A stretch of DNA of 64,000 nt, taken from positions 4,976,501-5,040,500 of the forward strand of contig NZ_CP133111.1 of the NCBI RefSeq assembly GCF_033001325.1, in the 5' to 3' direction. This DNA is from Rhodopseudomonas sp. BAL398 (lineage in GTDB: Bacteria; Pseudomonadota; Alphaproteobacteria; Rhizobiales; Xanthobacteraceae). The notes below the pieces were generated by a model, which did no database searches, was not told where the DNA came from, and saw nothing but the letters and a program-made list of their open reading frames with translations. The stretch's first letter is position 1, and each line of letters opens with the position of its first letter. Positions 52,356-62,317 of the stretch are shown piece by piece. Position numbers and translations under genes: made by a program.

Positions 52356-52394
52356 GCGTGATGCAATGATGTGGAATCGCCCCGCCGCAATCCC

Positions 52395-52545
52395 CGTTTC
52401 ACCTCTTCCAAGGGGAGAGATCGGATTACAAAGCAATCCGGGTGAGGGGCTGCGGCCTGACGAGAGGGTGTATCCCTTCACCCCAGCCCCCCGATCAAGT
52501 CGGGGGAGGGCTCTCTCCCCACGGGAGAGGGGGCGCGCCGCCGGC
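52395..52545. repeat. Family D palindromic repeat (D7)
   Basis: TTTCACCTCTTCCAAGGGGA at the left and CTCTCTCCCCACGGGAGAGG at the right. The left part GATCGGATTACAAAGCAATC parallels GGTCGGATTGCGAGC of the helicase insertion. It lies just before the yjbQ start. Confidence 0.85.
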
Positions 52546-52595
52546 GCGGCGAGGCTTTGCGTAAGACGGTCCAAACTCTAGCTTTCGAGGCAGTC

Positions 52596-53069
52596 GTGGG
52601 TTCAGCAAAATCCATCGCGCGCGCGCCGCTGTCGCGGGTCGGCGTCACCAGCATCGTGTCGTCGTGGCTCAGTGTGCAGACCGCCGGCGTGGGCTTTGTC
52701 GACCTCACCGGCGAGGTCGGCAAATTCATCGCCGAGGCCGAGGCGCAGGAGGGCGCGGTGACACTGTTCGTGCGCCACACCTCGGCGTCGCTGACGATCC
52801 AGGAAAATGCCGATCCCTCGGTGCTGGTCGATCTGTTGAGCGTGCTGAACCGGCTGGCGCCGCAGAGCGCGGCTTGGACCCACGACAGCGAAGGCCCCGA
52901 CGATATGCCGGCCCATGTCAAAACCATGCTGACCGCGACGTCGCTGCAGATCCCGGTGCTCGGCGGCCGGCTCGCGCTCGGCACCTGGCAGGCGATCTAT
53001 CTGATCGAGCATCGCCGTCGGGCGCACGCCCGCGAGGTGGTGCTGCAATTCATCGGCGCGGCGGGCTAG
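52596..53069 (+). CDS. YjbQ/UPF0047 family protein
   Basis: A 157-residue protein of a small, very widespread family; members show weak thiamine-phosphate synthase activity in vitro and the true role is unclear. The signature is LFVRHTSASLTIQENADPSV, then WTHDSEGPDDMPAHVKTMLT and LGTWQAIYLIEHR. The start is uncertain: GTG at 52596 has GAGG five bases upstream and gives MGSAKSIARAP; TTG at 52557 would add 13 residues reaching into repeat D7. Confidence 0.88.
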   Translation: MGSAKSIARAPLSRVGVTSIVSSWLSVQTAGVGFVDLTGEVGKFIAEAEAQEGAVTLFVRHTSASLTIQENADPSVLVDLLSVLNRLAPQSAAWTHDSEGPDDMPAHVKTMLTATSLQIPVLGGRLALGTWQAIYLIEHRRRAHAREVVLQFIGAAG

Positions 53070-53108
53070 CGCATCGGTCAGCTGAATTGATGACTCATCA
53101 AGCTCGGT

Positions 53109-53256
53109 GTCATTCCGGGGCGCGAGCCCCGCAGCGCGTTCACGCGCGTCTTCGGCGCGCGATGGGGCGAGCGAACCCGGAATCTTGCGGCAAGTTAGTC
53201 CTCTGAGCGAGATTCCGGGTTCGCTCGCAGCGAAGCTGCGCGCGCCCCGGAATGAC
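53109..53256. repeat. Family B palindromic repeat, longer form (B4)
   Basis: GTCATTCCGGGGCGCGAGCC to CGCGCCCCGGAATGAC, with an extra arm GCGTTCACGCGCGTC in the left half. Confidence 0.9.
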
Positions 53257-53385
53257 CGCCTTCTTGGTCTCGGGCGAATCAACTCGCCTGAAGAATGCGC
53301 GAACCCTTCAAAATCCAATGGCCGCGGCTTGCGTCGCGGCCATGATGTCTCATACCAAAGGCGATTAGTTTCGACTCATCCACGC

Positions 53386-53473
53386 GTCATGGCCGGGCTT
53401 GTCCCGGCCATCCACGCCTTTGGTCCAGCACGGCTTTCAAGGCGTGGATGCCCGGCACAAGGCCGGGCATGAC
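53386..53473. repeat. Family C palindromic repeat (C3)
   Basis: GTCATGGCCGGGCTTGTCCC to AAGGCCGGGCATGAC; nearly identical to the copy at 26727. Confidence 0.9.
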
Positions 53474-53526
53474 GAACGAGAGGCCGGGCCCTCTGGTGTC
53501 AGTCTTTCGCCTCGTCGGCGCGCCGA

Positions 53527-55191
53527 CTACATCCGGCTGATGTCGACGTTCTTGGTCTCCGGCAGGAAGATCAGGCCGACGACGACGGTGATCGAAGCGA
53601 AGATGATCGGGTACCACAGCCCGGCATAGATATCGCCGGTCGAGGCCACGATCGCAAAGGCGGTCGCCGGCAGCAGGCCGCCGAACCAGCCATTGCCGAT
53701 GTGATAGGGCAGCGACATCGAGGTGTAGCGGATCCGGGTCGGGAACAGCTCGACCAGCATCGCGGCGATCGGCCCGTAGACCATGGTGACGAAGATCACC
53801 AGGATGAACAGCAAGCCGATCGTCGCCGCGATCCGCGGCTGGAAGATGTCGAACGGGTTCGACATCTTGATGATCTGCGGGTCGCCGGCCTTCGGATAGC
53901 CGGCGTCATGGATCGCCGCCAGCACCGCCGGATTGGAGGTCTTGGCGTCGGCGTAGGGTACTTCCTTGTCGTTCACCATCACCTTGACGCCGGAGCCCGC
54001 CGGGCCATAGGCGGTCGAGTACTTGACCGAGGATTGCGCGAGGTAGGCCCGCGCGGTGTCGCATGGCTTGGTGAAGACGCGGGTGCCGACCGGGTTGAAC
54101 AGATCGCCGCACAAAGCCGGATCCGACACGACCTGGACCTTGATCTGTTCGATCGCCTTTTCCAATGCCGGGTTGGCGTTGCTGGTGATGCCGCGGAAGA
54201 TCGGGAAGAAGCTAAGTGCGGCGATCAGGCAGCCGGTCAGGATGATCGGCTTGCGGCCGATCTTGTCCGACAACCAGCCGAAGAAGATGAAGAAGCCGGT
54301 GCCGAATGCCAGCGACCAGGCGATCAGCAGGTTCGACGTATAACCGTCGACCTTGAGGATCGATTGCAGGAAGAACAGAGCGTAGAACTGGCCAGTGTAC
54401 CACACCACGCCCTGGCCCATCACGCCGCCGAGCAGCGCGATCAGCACGATCTTGGCGTTGCCCCAATTGGCGAAGGCTTCGGTCAAGGGCGCCTTCGAGC
54501 TCTTGCCCTCGTCCTTCATCTTCTGGAACACTGGCGATTCATTGAGCCGCAACCGGATCCAGACCGAGACCCCGAGCAGCACCACCGAGACCAGGAACGG
54601 AATTCGCCAGCCCCAGGCCGCGAAGGCCGGCTCGCCCAACGCCGTGCGGGTGATCAGAATCACGATCAGCGAGACGAACAGCCCCAGCGTCGCGGTGGTC
54701 TGGATGAATGACGTGTAGTAGCCGCGTTTGCCAGGCGGCGAATGCTCGGCCACATAGGTTGCGGCGCCGCCATATTCGCCGCCGAGCGCCAGGCCCTGCA
54801 GCAGTCGCAGCCCGATCAGGATGATCGGCGCCGCGATGCCGATATGTGCCGCGTTCGGCAGCAGGCCGACGATGAAGGTCGACAGGCCCATGATCAGGAT
54901 GGTGACGAGGAAGGTGTATTTGCGGCCGACGATGTCGCCGATCCGGCCGAACACGATGGCGCCGAACGGGCGCACCAGGAAGCCGGCGGCGAAGGCCAGC
55001 AGCGCGAAGATGTCGCGGGTGGCGGGTGGATAGGCGCTGAAGAATTGCGCGCCGATGATGCTGGCGAGCGAGCCGTAGAGGTAGAAATCATACCATTCGA
55101 AAACGGTGCCGAGCGACGAGGCCAGAATGACGAATCGTTCGTCCTTGGTCATTCCGCCACTGCGCGCAGGTGTCGCGGCAATTGTAGACAT
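53527..55191 (-). CDS. MFS transporter, metabolite:H+ symporter (MHS) family
   Basis: An inner-membrane carrier of 554 residues. The start of helix 1 (SLGTVFEWYDFYLYGSLASI) and the loop motif GRIGDIVGRKYTFL are typical of MHS transporters for organic acids or betaines; GLALGGEYGGAATYVAEHSP follows. Between about residues 355 and 455 there is an unusually long loop (from NPALEKAIEQIKVQVV to GDPQIIKMSNPFDIF) with a CGDLFNPVGTRVFTKPC cysteine pair; it should face the periplasm. Usual members are about 430 residues. The substrate is unknown. Confidence 0.93.
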   Translation of the reverse strand: MSTIAATPARSGGMTKDERFVILASSLGTVFEWYDFYLYGSLASIIGAQFFSAYPPATRDIFALLAFAAGFLVRPFGAIVFGRIGDIVGRKYTFLVTILIMGLSTFIVGLLPNAAHIGIAAPIILIGLRLLQGLALGGEYGGAATYVAEHSPPGKRGYYTSFIQTTATLGLFVSLIVILITRTALGEPAFAAWGWRIPFLVSVVLLGVSVWIRLRLNESPVFQKMKDEGKSSKAPLTEAFANWGNAKIVLIALLGGVMGQGVVWYTGQFYALFFLQSILKVDGYTSNLLIAWSLAFGTGFFIFFGWLSDKIGRKPIILTGCLIAALSFFPIFRGITSNANPALEKAIEQIKVQVVSDPALCGDLFNPVGTRVFTKPCDTARAYLAQSSVKYSTAYGPAGSGVKVMVNDKEVPYADAKTSNPAVLAAIHDAGYPKAGDPQIIKMSNPFDIFQPRIAATIGLLFILVIFVTMVYGPIAAMLVELFPTRIRYTSMSLPYHIGNGWFGGLLPATAFAIVASTGDIYAGLWYPIIFASITVVVGLIFLPETKNVDISRM

Positions 55192-55530
55192 GGTCTCCTC
55201 CCGGATGCTTACGAACTGGCTCCTCTGTCGGTCTTTTTCCTGACGCGATGTCAGGATTTGCCGTGCATGAGGAGTTCCCCTTTACGCTAGCACTCTGTTT
55301 ATCTTTCCCCAATCGAGACTTTTGGCCACAGTTCTCGGTGTGTTCTTGCGCCGGCTCAATGTTTTGCGACGCATATTCAGCCAGGGTGGCTTGGCTTGGT
55401 CGGGCGTGACACGCCTTGCCAGCGGGGTCCGCTTCGGATGACACTTGATCATTCGGAAGAGGACCTTCACAGCCATTGCGACGCGTTCGATTGTAAAAAA
55501 GTTCACCAACAGCCTGCGGTAGGTAGAAAA
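55192..55530. other. Divergent intergenic region
   Basis: About 340 bases between the transporter and the response-regulator gene. The AT-rich part near 55290-55305 (CTGTTTATCTTTCC) may carry promoters. No gene or repeat recognised. Confidence 0.45.
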
Positions 55531-56208
55531 ATGACCACCCTCGCCAGCACGCATCTGATCATTGCCGATGATCATCCGCTGTTTCGTGATGCCTTGCGGC
55601 TGGCGGTTGCCAGCGTCGTCACCCCGGCCAGGATCGGCGAGGCCGGTTCGTTCGAAGAATTGACCGCGATGCTCGAACGCGAGGGCGACGTCGATCTGGT
55701 GCTGCTCGATCTCAAAATGCCGGGGATCAGCGGCTTTTCCGGGCTGATCTATCTGCGCGCGCAATATCCGGCGATTCCGGTGGTGGTGGTCTCGGCCTCC
55801 GACGACGTCGAGACGATCCGCCGCTCGCTCGATTTCGGTGCCTCCGGCTTCGTGCCGAAACGCTTCGGCGTGGAGAAGCTCGGCGAAGCGATCCTGCGGG
55901 TGCTGGATGGCGACGTCTGGATCCCGCCGGATGTCGACCTGTCGGCCGCCGCCGATCCGGAAATGTCGAGACTGCGCGACCGGCTGGTGACGCTTACACC
56001 GCAGCAGGTGCGGGTGCTGATGATGCTGTCCGAGGGTCTGCTCAACAAGCAGATCGCCTATGAGCTCGGCGTCTCGGAGGCCACCATCAAGGCCCATGTC
56101 TCGGCGATCCTGCAAAAGCTCGGCGTCGAGAGCCGGACCCAGGCGGTGATCGCCGCCGCAAAAATCTCCGGCAACCATTGGCGCCAGGACGAGCCGGTCG
56201 CGCAGTAG
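55531..56208 (+). CDS. LuxR/NarL-family response regulator
   Basis: A 225-residue two-component regulator. The receiver has the acidic pair DD at 13-14 (IIADDHPLFRDAL), the phosphorylation site D60 in VLLDLKMPG and K110 in FVPKRFG. The C-terminal helix-turn-helix is LTPQQVRVLMMLSEGLLNKQ followed by IAYELGVSEATIKAHVSAIL. The frame is open 45 codons further upstream; the ATG at 55531 was chosen because it directly precedes the receiver. The hybrid kinase at 57359, on the other strand, is the nearest possible partner. Confidence 0.93.
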   Translation: MTTLASTHLIIADDHPLFRDALRLAVASVVTPARIGEAGSFEELTAMLEREGDVDLVLLDLKMPGISGFSGLIYLRAQYPAIPVVVVSASDDVETIRRSLDFGASGFVPKRFGVEKLGEAILRVLDGDVWIPPDVDLSAAADPEMSRLRDRLVTLTPQQVRVLMMLSEGLLNKQIAYELGVSEATIKAHVSAILQKLGVESRTQAVIAAAKISGNHWRQDEPVAQ

Positions 56209-56263
56209 GGGAGCCGGGCCGCCATCATCGGTCATTCGCCAGCGTTGCCCCAAGGTGTTTGTC

Positions 56264-57337
56264 ATGCCGGACGGATGGTTGCCGATCGCGCCGGCGGAAG
56301 CAGGCTTCGCGCCTGATCTGGAGGCCCGCCTTGATGCCGCGGTGACCGAAGGCCGGATCTGGAATCTGCACGGGCTGGTCGTGCTGCGAAATGATCGGCT
56401 GGTGTTGGAGCACTATTTCGACGGCGCCGATCGCGCCCGCGGCATCGGCGATCTTGGCCGTGTCAGCTTCAAGCCTGACACGCTGCACGATCTGCGCTCC
56501 TGCTCGAAAAGCATCGTCGGCCTGCTTTACGGAATCGCGCTGCAACAGGGAAAAGTCCCGCCGCCGCAAGCGCCGCTGTTCTCCGCCTTTCCCGAATATG
56601 CCGATCTCGCCGACAAGGACGGTCGCGACCGGCTCACCATTGAACATGTGCTGACCATGACGATGGGCACCGATTGGGATGAAACCAGCCTGATCTACTC
56701 GGATCCGCGCAACAGCGAAACCGCGATGGACGCCGCGGCGGATCGCTACCGCTATGTGCTTGAGCGTCGCGTCGTCGAGCCGCCCGGCGCGCACTGGACC
56801 TATTGCGGCGGGGCCACGGCGCTGCTGGCGCGCCTGATCGCCAAGGGCTCGGGCCAGACGCTGCATGATTTCGCGCGCGAACATCTGTTCGATCCGCTTG
56901 GTCTCGGGCCGACCGAATGGGCCGGCGGTCCGGACGGCGAACCGTTCGCGGCATCGGGGGCGCGGATGAGCGTGCGGGATCTGGCGCGGATCGGGCAGAT
57001 GATGCTGCATGGCGGCCAGGTCGCCGGTCGCGGCGTGGTGCCCGCTGACTGGGTGAAACGCTGCACGACACCATTCGTCAGCGCTGATGAAATCCGCCGC
57101 TATGGCTATCAGTGGTTCGTGCTGGATATCGGGTTCGGCAAGCCGAAAGGCTGGGCGATCGGGCGACTGGAGCGGATGTGGACGGCGCAGGGCGAAGGCG
57201 GCCAGCGGCTGTTCGTCATCCCGGCGTTGCAATTGGTGATCGCCATCACGGCGGGGAACTACATGCAAGCGGACCAGTGGATGCCGCCGACCCGCGTGCT
57301 GCGCGAGGTGGTTCTGGCCAGCATCGTCGAGCGCTGA
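56264..57337 (+). CDS. Serine hydrolase, class C beta-lactamase fold
   Basis: A 357-residue protein of the beta-lactamase/esterase group. The catalytic SxxK is SCSK within LHDLRSCSKSIVGLLYG; the tyrosine motif is Y-C-G in HWTYCGGATALLARL. No signal peptide is visible, so it is probably cytoplasmic, unlike true AmpC. Such proteins are often esterases or peptidases; this one should not be read as a resistance gene. The ATG at 56264 was taken; a GTG three codons earlier is possible. It lies between the response regulator and the hybrid kinase. Confidence 0.88.
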   Translation: MPDGWLPIAPAEAGFAPDLEARLDAAVTEGRIWNLHGLVVLRNDRLVLEHYFDGADRARGIGDLGRVSFKPDTLHDLRSCSKSIVGLLYGIALQQGKVPPPQAPLFSAFPEYADLADKDGRDRLTIEHVLTMTMGTDWDETSLIYSDPRNSETAMDAAADRYRYVLERRVVEPPGAHWTYCGGATALLARLIAKGSGQTLHDFAREHLFDPLGLGPTEWAGGPDGEPFAASGARMSVRDLARIGQMMLHGGQVAGRGVVPADWVKRCTTPFVSADEIRRYGYQWFVLDIGFGKPKGWAIGRLERMWTAQGEGGQRLFVIPALQLVIAITAGNYMQADQWMPPTRVLREVVLASIVER

Positions 57338-57358
57338 AGCCGTCCGGCTTGCGCCCGA

Positions 57359-60300
57359 CTATTCCGCCGCCACCACCGCCTGCTGGGCGTGCCACTGGCT
57401 CAGCAAGGCGCGTAGCGAGGCGGCCTTGACCGGCTTGTTCAGCACCGCAATTTCCTCGTGGCGCGCCGCGGCGCGGACGCCGGGGCTGCGATCGGCGGTG
57501 ATCAGGATCGCCGGAATGCTCTGGCCGAAGCGGCTTCTGATATCGCGGATCGCCCCGATGCCGTTGCCGCGGTCGAGGTGGTAGTCGACTAGCAGGCCGG
57601 TGATGCGCTGGCCGGCATTCTCGATCGCCCGGATCGCGGCTTCGGGGTCGGCGACCGCGATCACCTTGGCGCCCCAGGTGGTCAGCAGCGTCTTCATGCC
57701 ATCGAGGATGGCGGGATCGTTCTCGATGCAGACCACCAGAATGCCGCTCATCGAGGCCCGCGACAGCGGCGTGGCGCTGGTGACCGCGGCGGTGTGGTTG
57801 ACGGCGGCGGCGATCGGAATCGAGACCGAGAAGCACGAGCCGCCGCTGGCATTGGAATCCAGTGCGATGCTGTGGGCCAGCACCCGCGCCAGCCGCTCGA
57901 CGATCGACAGGCCCAGCCCGAGCCCGCGCGCGATCCGGGCGCCCTGTTCGAGCCGATGGAATTCCTTGAAGATCTCGGCGCGCTTGAGCACCGGCACACC
58001 GACGCCGGTGTCGTAGATCGAGATTTTCACCGTGTCGCCATGGCGGCGGCAGCCGACCAGCACGCGGCCCTGCGGGGTGTATTTGATGGCGTTGGAAATC
58101 AGGTTCTGCAGCAGCCGCCGCAGCAGCAGCCGGTCGGACTGCACCGGCAGCGTGCAGGGCACGAAGGTCAGGTCGAGCCCCTTGGCGCGGGCGGCGGGGG
58201 CGAATTCGATCTCCAGCGAGCGCATCAGGTCGCCCATCAGGAAGCTCGTGATCGACGGCGTCATCGCGCCGGCGTCGAGCCGCGAAATGTCGAGCAGCGC
58301 GCCGATGATCTCTTCGATCGCCTCCAGCGATTCGTCGATGTTCTCCACCAGCCGCGAATCGTCGCCGCCATTCTGCCGCTCCACCAGGCTGGTGGCGTAG
58401 AGCCTGGCTGCGTTCAACGGCTGCAGAATGTCGTGGCTGGCGGCGGCGAGGAAGCGGGTCTTGGAGATATTGGCTTCCTCGGCGGTGCTCTTGGCCAGCG
58501 CCAGCGCCGAATTCAGCCGGGTCAGTTCTTCGGTGCGTTCGCGCACCCGTTTTTCCAGCGTCGCATTGGCGCGCTCCAGCGCCTCGGCGGCCTCGAAGCT
58601 CGGGGTGACATCCGAGAAGGTGATGACGACGCCACCATCGGGCATCCGGTTGGCGCGGACCTCGACCACGAGATGGCGATCGGGCAGCCGTTCCAGATAG
58701 GGCGCGCCTTCGGTGGTGTAGGCGGCGAGCCGCATCTGGGTCTGGGCGTCGGCGTCGCCGACATTCGCCGTGTTGCTGGCGAGGAATTCCAGGATCTCGA
58801 CCAGCGGAATGCCGATCTGAATGATATGCGGCGGCAACCCGAGAATCTCGCCGAATTGCCGGTTCGAGCAGATCAGCTGCAGCTCCGGATTGAACACCGC
58901 GATGCCCTGACGGACGTGGTTGAGCGCGGTTTGCAGGATTTCGCGGTTGAAATGCAGCGCGGCGTGGGAATCGTCGAGCAGCTTCAGCGCCGCCTCGGCC
59001 GACACCGTGCGCTTGCGCAGCAGCAGCGACAGCACCAGCCGCGACGATGCCGCCCCGATCGACGAGGCGATCAGATGTTCGGCGTGTTTGAGCAGTTCGA
59101 AATCCGCTGGCGCGGTCGGCTCAAGCGTGATGCCGCGGGTGATCGCGAAGGCCCGGAACGAGGCGTGGGCGCGTTCGGGGCCGAGATATTGGGTCACGGC
59201 GCCGAGAATGTCGGCGACCGTCACGGTGCTGCGCCAGCGCCGGAACGCCGGCGTCATCGGCGTCAGCGCGGCGGGCACGAACAGATCGGCCTGCAGCCGC
59301 TCGATCGAGGATGGCCGGCGCAGCAGCGACAGCCCGATATAGGCCGCGATGTTGAGCGACAGGCTCCACAACACGCCATGCAGCAGCGGCGGCAGATCGG
59401 CGCCGAACAGCGCCTGTGGGCGCAGCGCCTCGATCCCGAACGGCCCGTGCTGCAACAGCAGGATGCCCGTGGTATTGCCTTCCATGAAGCTCGGAATGAA
59501 CAGCGTATAGGCCCAGGCCGCGAAGCCGATCAGCATGCCGCCGATGGCGCCCTGCGCGGTGGCGCGGCGCCAGATCAGCCCGCCGAAAAACGCCGGCGCG
59601 AATTGGGCGATGGCGGCGAACGACAACAGCCCGATCGCCGCCAGCTGGGTGTTGCCGAGCGCGCGGAAATACAGATAGGCCAGGATCAGGATGGCGAAGA
59701 TCGCGATCCGCCGCACCGTGAGCAGAAAGCCGCTATAGTCGCGTTGCGCGCCGCGCGGGGCGGCGCCGCGCTTGAGCACCAGCGGCATCACCAGGTCATT
59801 CGACACCATCACCGCCAGCGCCACGCATTCGACGATCACCATCGCGGTCGCCGCCGACAGCCCGCCGATGAAGATCGCGATGCTGAGCAGCGGCGCCTTG
59901 GCGGCGATCGGCAGAGCCAGCACATACATGTCGGCGTCGACCGCGCCGAACGGAAAGGTGATCAGCCCCGCCAGCGCGATCGGGATCACGAACAGGTTGA
60001 TCGCAACCAGATAGAGCGGGAACAGCCAGCGGGCGCGGCCGACCTCGGCGTCGTTGGAATTCTCCACCACGCTGACGTGGAACTGGCGCGGCAGCAGCAT
60101 GATGGCGCAGAACGACAACACCACCATGGTCAGGAAATTGCCGGACGACGGCGTGTACATGATGGCGCGGACCGCCTCCGGCGTCTTCATCGCGCGTTCG
60201 ATCAATTCGCTCGGGCTGAACATCCAGAACGTGACGAACACGCCGGCGGTGATGAACGCCACCAGCTTGACGATCGATTCGGTGGCGACCGCTAGCATCA

Positions 60301-60868
60301 GGCCGTGCTGATGCTCGGTGGCGTTGGTCTGCCTGGTGCCGAACAGCACCGCGAACAGCGCCATCGCCAGCGCGACGATCAGCGCGATGTCGCCGGCGAT
60401 CGGAATCTCGGCAATCGCCTGGTCGTCGCCCAGGATGGTCTGCAGCGACGACGCCACCGCCTTGAGCTGCAGCGCGATATAGGGCACCGAGCCGATGATG
60501 GCGATGATCGCCACCGTCGCCGCCACCGCCTGGCTCTTGCCGTAGCGCGCCGCGATGAAATCGGCGATCGAGGTGATGTTCTGCGATTTCGCCAGCCGGA
60601 TCACGCGGCGCAGCAGCGGCGTACCGAACACGATCATCAGGATCGGGCCGATATAGATCGCCAGGAAGTCGTAGCTGGTCCGGGTCGCGAAGCCGACCGA
60701 GCCGAAGAAGGTCCAGGAGGTGCAGTAGATCGCCAGCGACAGCGGATAGATCAGCACGCCGGCCCGTTCGCGCTGGAGCTGCGACAGCCGGTCGCCATAG
60801 CTGGCGACGCCGAACAAGAGCCCGATGTAGCCGAGTGCGGCTGCGATCACGCCCCAATCGTGCAGCAT
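57359..60868 (-). CDS. Hybrid histidine kinase with N-terminal sodium/solute symporter domain
   Basis: A 1169-residue sensor. Residues 1-520 form about 13 membrane helices of the SSS transporter family (ITSIADFIAARYGKSQAVAA is a typical loop). Next comes a PAS domain (about 640-760: LNHVRQGIAVFNPELQLICS), a coiled coil, the H box with H812 (AAASHDILQPLNAARLYA), the ATPase domain (NLISNAIKYTP, IYDTGVGVP, RGLGLGLSIVERLA) and a C-terminal receiver with D1095 (LLVDYHLDRG) and K1145. This is the CbrA-like architecture, where transport or ligand binding feeds the kinase. The likely output is the LuxR-type regulator at 55531. Confidence 0.94.
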   Translation of the reverse strand: MLHDWGVIAAALGYIGLLFGVASYGDRLSQLQRERAGVLIYPLSLAIYCTSWTFFGSVGFATRTSYDFLAIYIGPILMIVFGTPLLRRVIRLAKSQNITSIADFIAARYGKSQAVAATVAIIAIIGSVPYIALQLKAVASSLQTILGDDQAIAEIPIAGDIALIVALAMALFAVLFGTRQTNATEHQHGLMLAVATESIVKLVAFITAGVFVTFWMFSPSELIERAMKTPEAVRAIMYTPSSGNFLTMVVLSFCAIMLLPRQFHVSVVENSNDAEVGRARWLFPLYLVAINLFVIPIALAGLITFPFGAVDADMYVLALPIAAKAPLLSIAIFIGGLSAATAMVIVECVALAVMVSNDLVMPLVLKRGAAPRGAQRDYSGFLLTVRRIAIFAILILAYLYFRALGNTQLAAIGLLSFAAIAQFAPAFFGGLIWRRATAQGAIGGMLIGFAAWAYTLFIPSFMEGNTTGILLLQHGPFGIEALRPQALFGADLPPLLHGVLWSLSLNIAAYIGLSLLRRPSSIERLQADLFVPAALTPMTPAFRRWRSTVTVADILGAVTQYLGPERAHASFRAFAITRGITLEPTAPADFELLKHAEHLIASSIGAASSRLVLSLLLRKRTVSAEAALKLLDDSHAALHFNREILQTALNHVRQGIAVFNPELQLICSNRQFGEILGLPPHIIQIGIPLVEILEFLASNTANVGDADAQTQMRLAAYTTEGAPYLERLPDRHLVVEVRANRMPDGGVVITFSDVTPSFEAAEALERANATLEKRVRERTEELTRLNSALALAKSTAEEANISKTRFLAAASHDILQPLNAARLYATSLVERQNGGDDSRLVENIDESLEAIEEIIGALLDISRLDAGAMTPSITSFLMGDLMRSLEIEFAPAARAKGLDLTFVPCTLPVQSDRLLLRRLLQNLISNAIKYTPQGRVLVGCRRHGDTVKISIYDTGVGVPVLKRAEIFKEFHRLEQGARIARGLGLGLSIVERLARVLAHSIALDSNASGGSCFSVSIPIAAAVNHTAAVTSATPLSRASMSGILVVCIENDPAILDGMKTLLTTWGAKVIAVADPEAAIRAIENAGQRITGLLVDYHLDRGNGIGAIRDIRSRFGQSIPAILITADRSPGVRAAARHEEIAVLNKPVKAASLRALLSQWHAQQAVVAAE

Positions 60869-60905
60869 CGCGATCTGCTCCCCGCGCGGGATGCGCCAGC
60901 TGTTT

Positions 60906-61011
60906 CTAGAGCGTTTTCGAGCGAAGTGGAAACCGGTTCGCGTGAAGAAAACGCGTCAAAACTAGAATCTAGAGCTCCGGTTCTGATCTATCAGAACCGG
61001 AATAGCTCTAG
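60906..61011. repeat. Family E repeat
   Basis: Begins CTAGAGCGTTTTCGAGCGAA and ends ATAGCTCTAG; contains CGGTTCGCGTGAAGAAAACG and an inner hairpin CCGGTTCTGATCTATCAGAACCGG, here split as CCGGTTCTGA and TCAGAACCGG. I recognise this as a common intergenic element of Bradyrhizobium-type genomes; only one copy is in the window. Confidence 0.8.
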
Positions 61012-61084
61012 CGCTTCGGGCCGCGACGCGCGACAGCGATTTTCATCGCGCCGGCCCGGTGGCGCGGCCTGATTGCGCGCGCAA

Positions 61085-62317
61085 TTATTCCGCCGCGACC
61101 GCCTTGGCGCCGAGCGGCAGGTCGAGCTGGCTCCAGACCTGGACCAGCGCCTCGGCCAGTCCGTCGATCAGCGCGTCATCATGATAGGGCGACGGCGTGA
61201 TCCGCAGCCGTTCCTTGCCCTTGGCCACGGTCGGGTAGTTGATCGGCTGGATATAGATTCCGTGCTGTTCGAGCAGCAGGTCGCAGGCCTTCTTGCAACG
61301 CTCGGCCTCGCCGACGAACAGCGGCACGATGTGGGTGTCGGTCGACATCACCGGCAGGCCGGCCGCGGTCAGGATCGCCTTGACCCGCGCGGCGCGGTCC
61401 TGGTGGCGTTCGCGCTCCCAGTTCGAGGTCTTGAGATGGCGGATCGCCGCGGTGGCCGCCGAACAGATCGCCGGCGGCAGCGAGGTGGTGAAGATGAAGC
61501 CGGGGGCGTAGGAGCGCACCGCGTCGATCACCTCGGCGCGGCCGGCGATATAGCCGCCGAGGCAGCCGAACGCCTTGGCCAGCGTCGCCTCGAGAATGTC
61601 GATGCGGTGCATCACGCCGTCGCGCTCGGCGATCCCGCCGCCGCGCGCGCCATACATGCCGACGGCGTGAACCTCGTCCACATAGGTCATCGCGTTATAT
61701 TTCTCGGCGAGATCGCAGATCGTGGCCAGCGGCGCGACGTCGCCGTCCATCGAATACAGGCTCTCGCAGGCGATCAGCTTGGGCCGGTCGGGACCGGCGG
61801 CGATCAGCAATTCTTCGAGATGGGCGACGTCATTGTGACGCCACACCACGCGATCGCAGCCGGACTGGCGGATGCCCTCGATCATCGAATTGTGGTTCAA
61901 GGCATCGGACAGGATCAGGCAGTTCGGAATCAGCTTGCCGAGCGTCGACAGTCCGGTCTGGTTGGAGACGTAGCCGGAGGTGAACAGCAGGGCGGCTTCC
62001 TTGCCGTGCAGGTCGGCCAGTTCGCGCTCGAGCTGAACCAGCGGATGATGGGTGCCGGCGATATTGCGGGTGCCGCCGGCGCCGGTGCCGAGCCTGGTGG
62101 CGGTCTCGACCATCGCGCCGACCACCTTCGGATGCTGTCCCATGCCGAGATAATCGTTGGAACACCAGATCACGACGTCGCGAGGTCCCGCCGGAGAATG
62201 CCAGGTCGCGTGGGGGAACCGGCCGGCGATCCGTTCCAGATCGGCAAATACGCGATAGCGGCGTTCATCGCGCAAGCGAGCGAGGGCATCCCCGAAAAAT
62301 TTGCTGTAATCCATCAT
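61085..62317 (-). CDS. hemA: 5-aminolevulinate synthase
   Basis: Makes 5-aminolevulinate from glycine and succinyl-CoA, the first step of heme (and bacteriochlorophyll) synthesis in alphaproteobacteria. In 410 residues the PLP lysine is K248 in [14 protein letters not shown], the cofactor aspartate D214 in [12 protein letters not shown], and the glycine loop [14 protein letters not shown] lies near 77-90. The start is one of two adjacent ATGs (MMDYS). An FNR/FixK box lies about 140 bases upstream, which suggests induction at low oxygen. Confidence 0.97.
   Translation of the reverse strand: MMDYSKFFGDALARLRDERRYRVFADLERIAGRFPHATWHSPAGPRDVVIWCSNDYLGMGQHPKVVGAMVETATRLGTGAGGTRNIAGTHHPLVQLERELADLHGKEAALLFTSGYVSNQTGLSTLGKLIPNCLILSDALNHNSMIEGIRQSGCDRVVWRHNDVAHLEELLIAAGPDRPKLIACESLYSMDGDVAPLATICDLAEKYNAMTYVDEVHAVGMYGARGGGIAERDGVMHRIDILEATLAKAFGCLGGYIAGRAEVIDAVRSYAPGFIFTTSLPPAICSAATAAIRHLKTSNWERERHQDRAARVKAILTAAGLPVMSTDTHIVPLFVGEAERCKKACDLLLEQHGIYIQPINYPTVAKGKERLRITPSPYHDDALIDGLAEALVQVWSQLDLPLGAKAVAAE

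Larger units (their letters stand above)
53070..53526. other. Repeat-rich intergenic region
   Basis: About 460 bases between convergent yjbQ and the transporter gene, holding one family B and one family C repeat. The remainder (53260-53385, 53475-53526) shows nothing recognisable. Confidence 0.5.

Noticed and set aside
56264-57337. Beta-lactam resistance gene
   Set aside because: The protein has the SxxK fold motif but no signal peptide, and the other motifs differ from true AmpC enzymes; an esterase or peptidase role is more likely.
57794-60295. An 833-codon open frame opposite the hybrid kinase
   Set aside because: Composition is that of a GC-rich antisense frame (runs of H, R, Q, G, D); the kinase on the other strand has full domain content.
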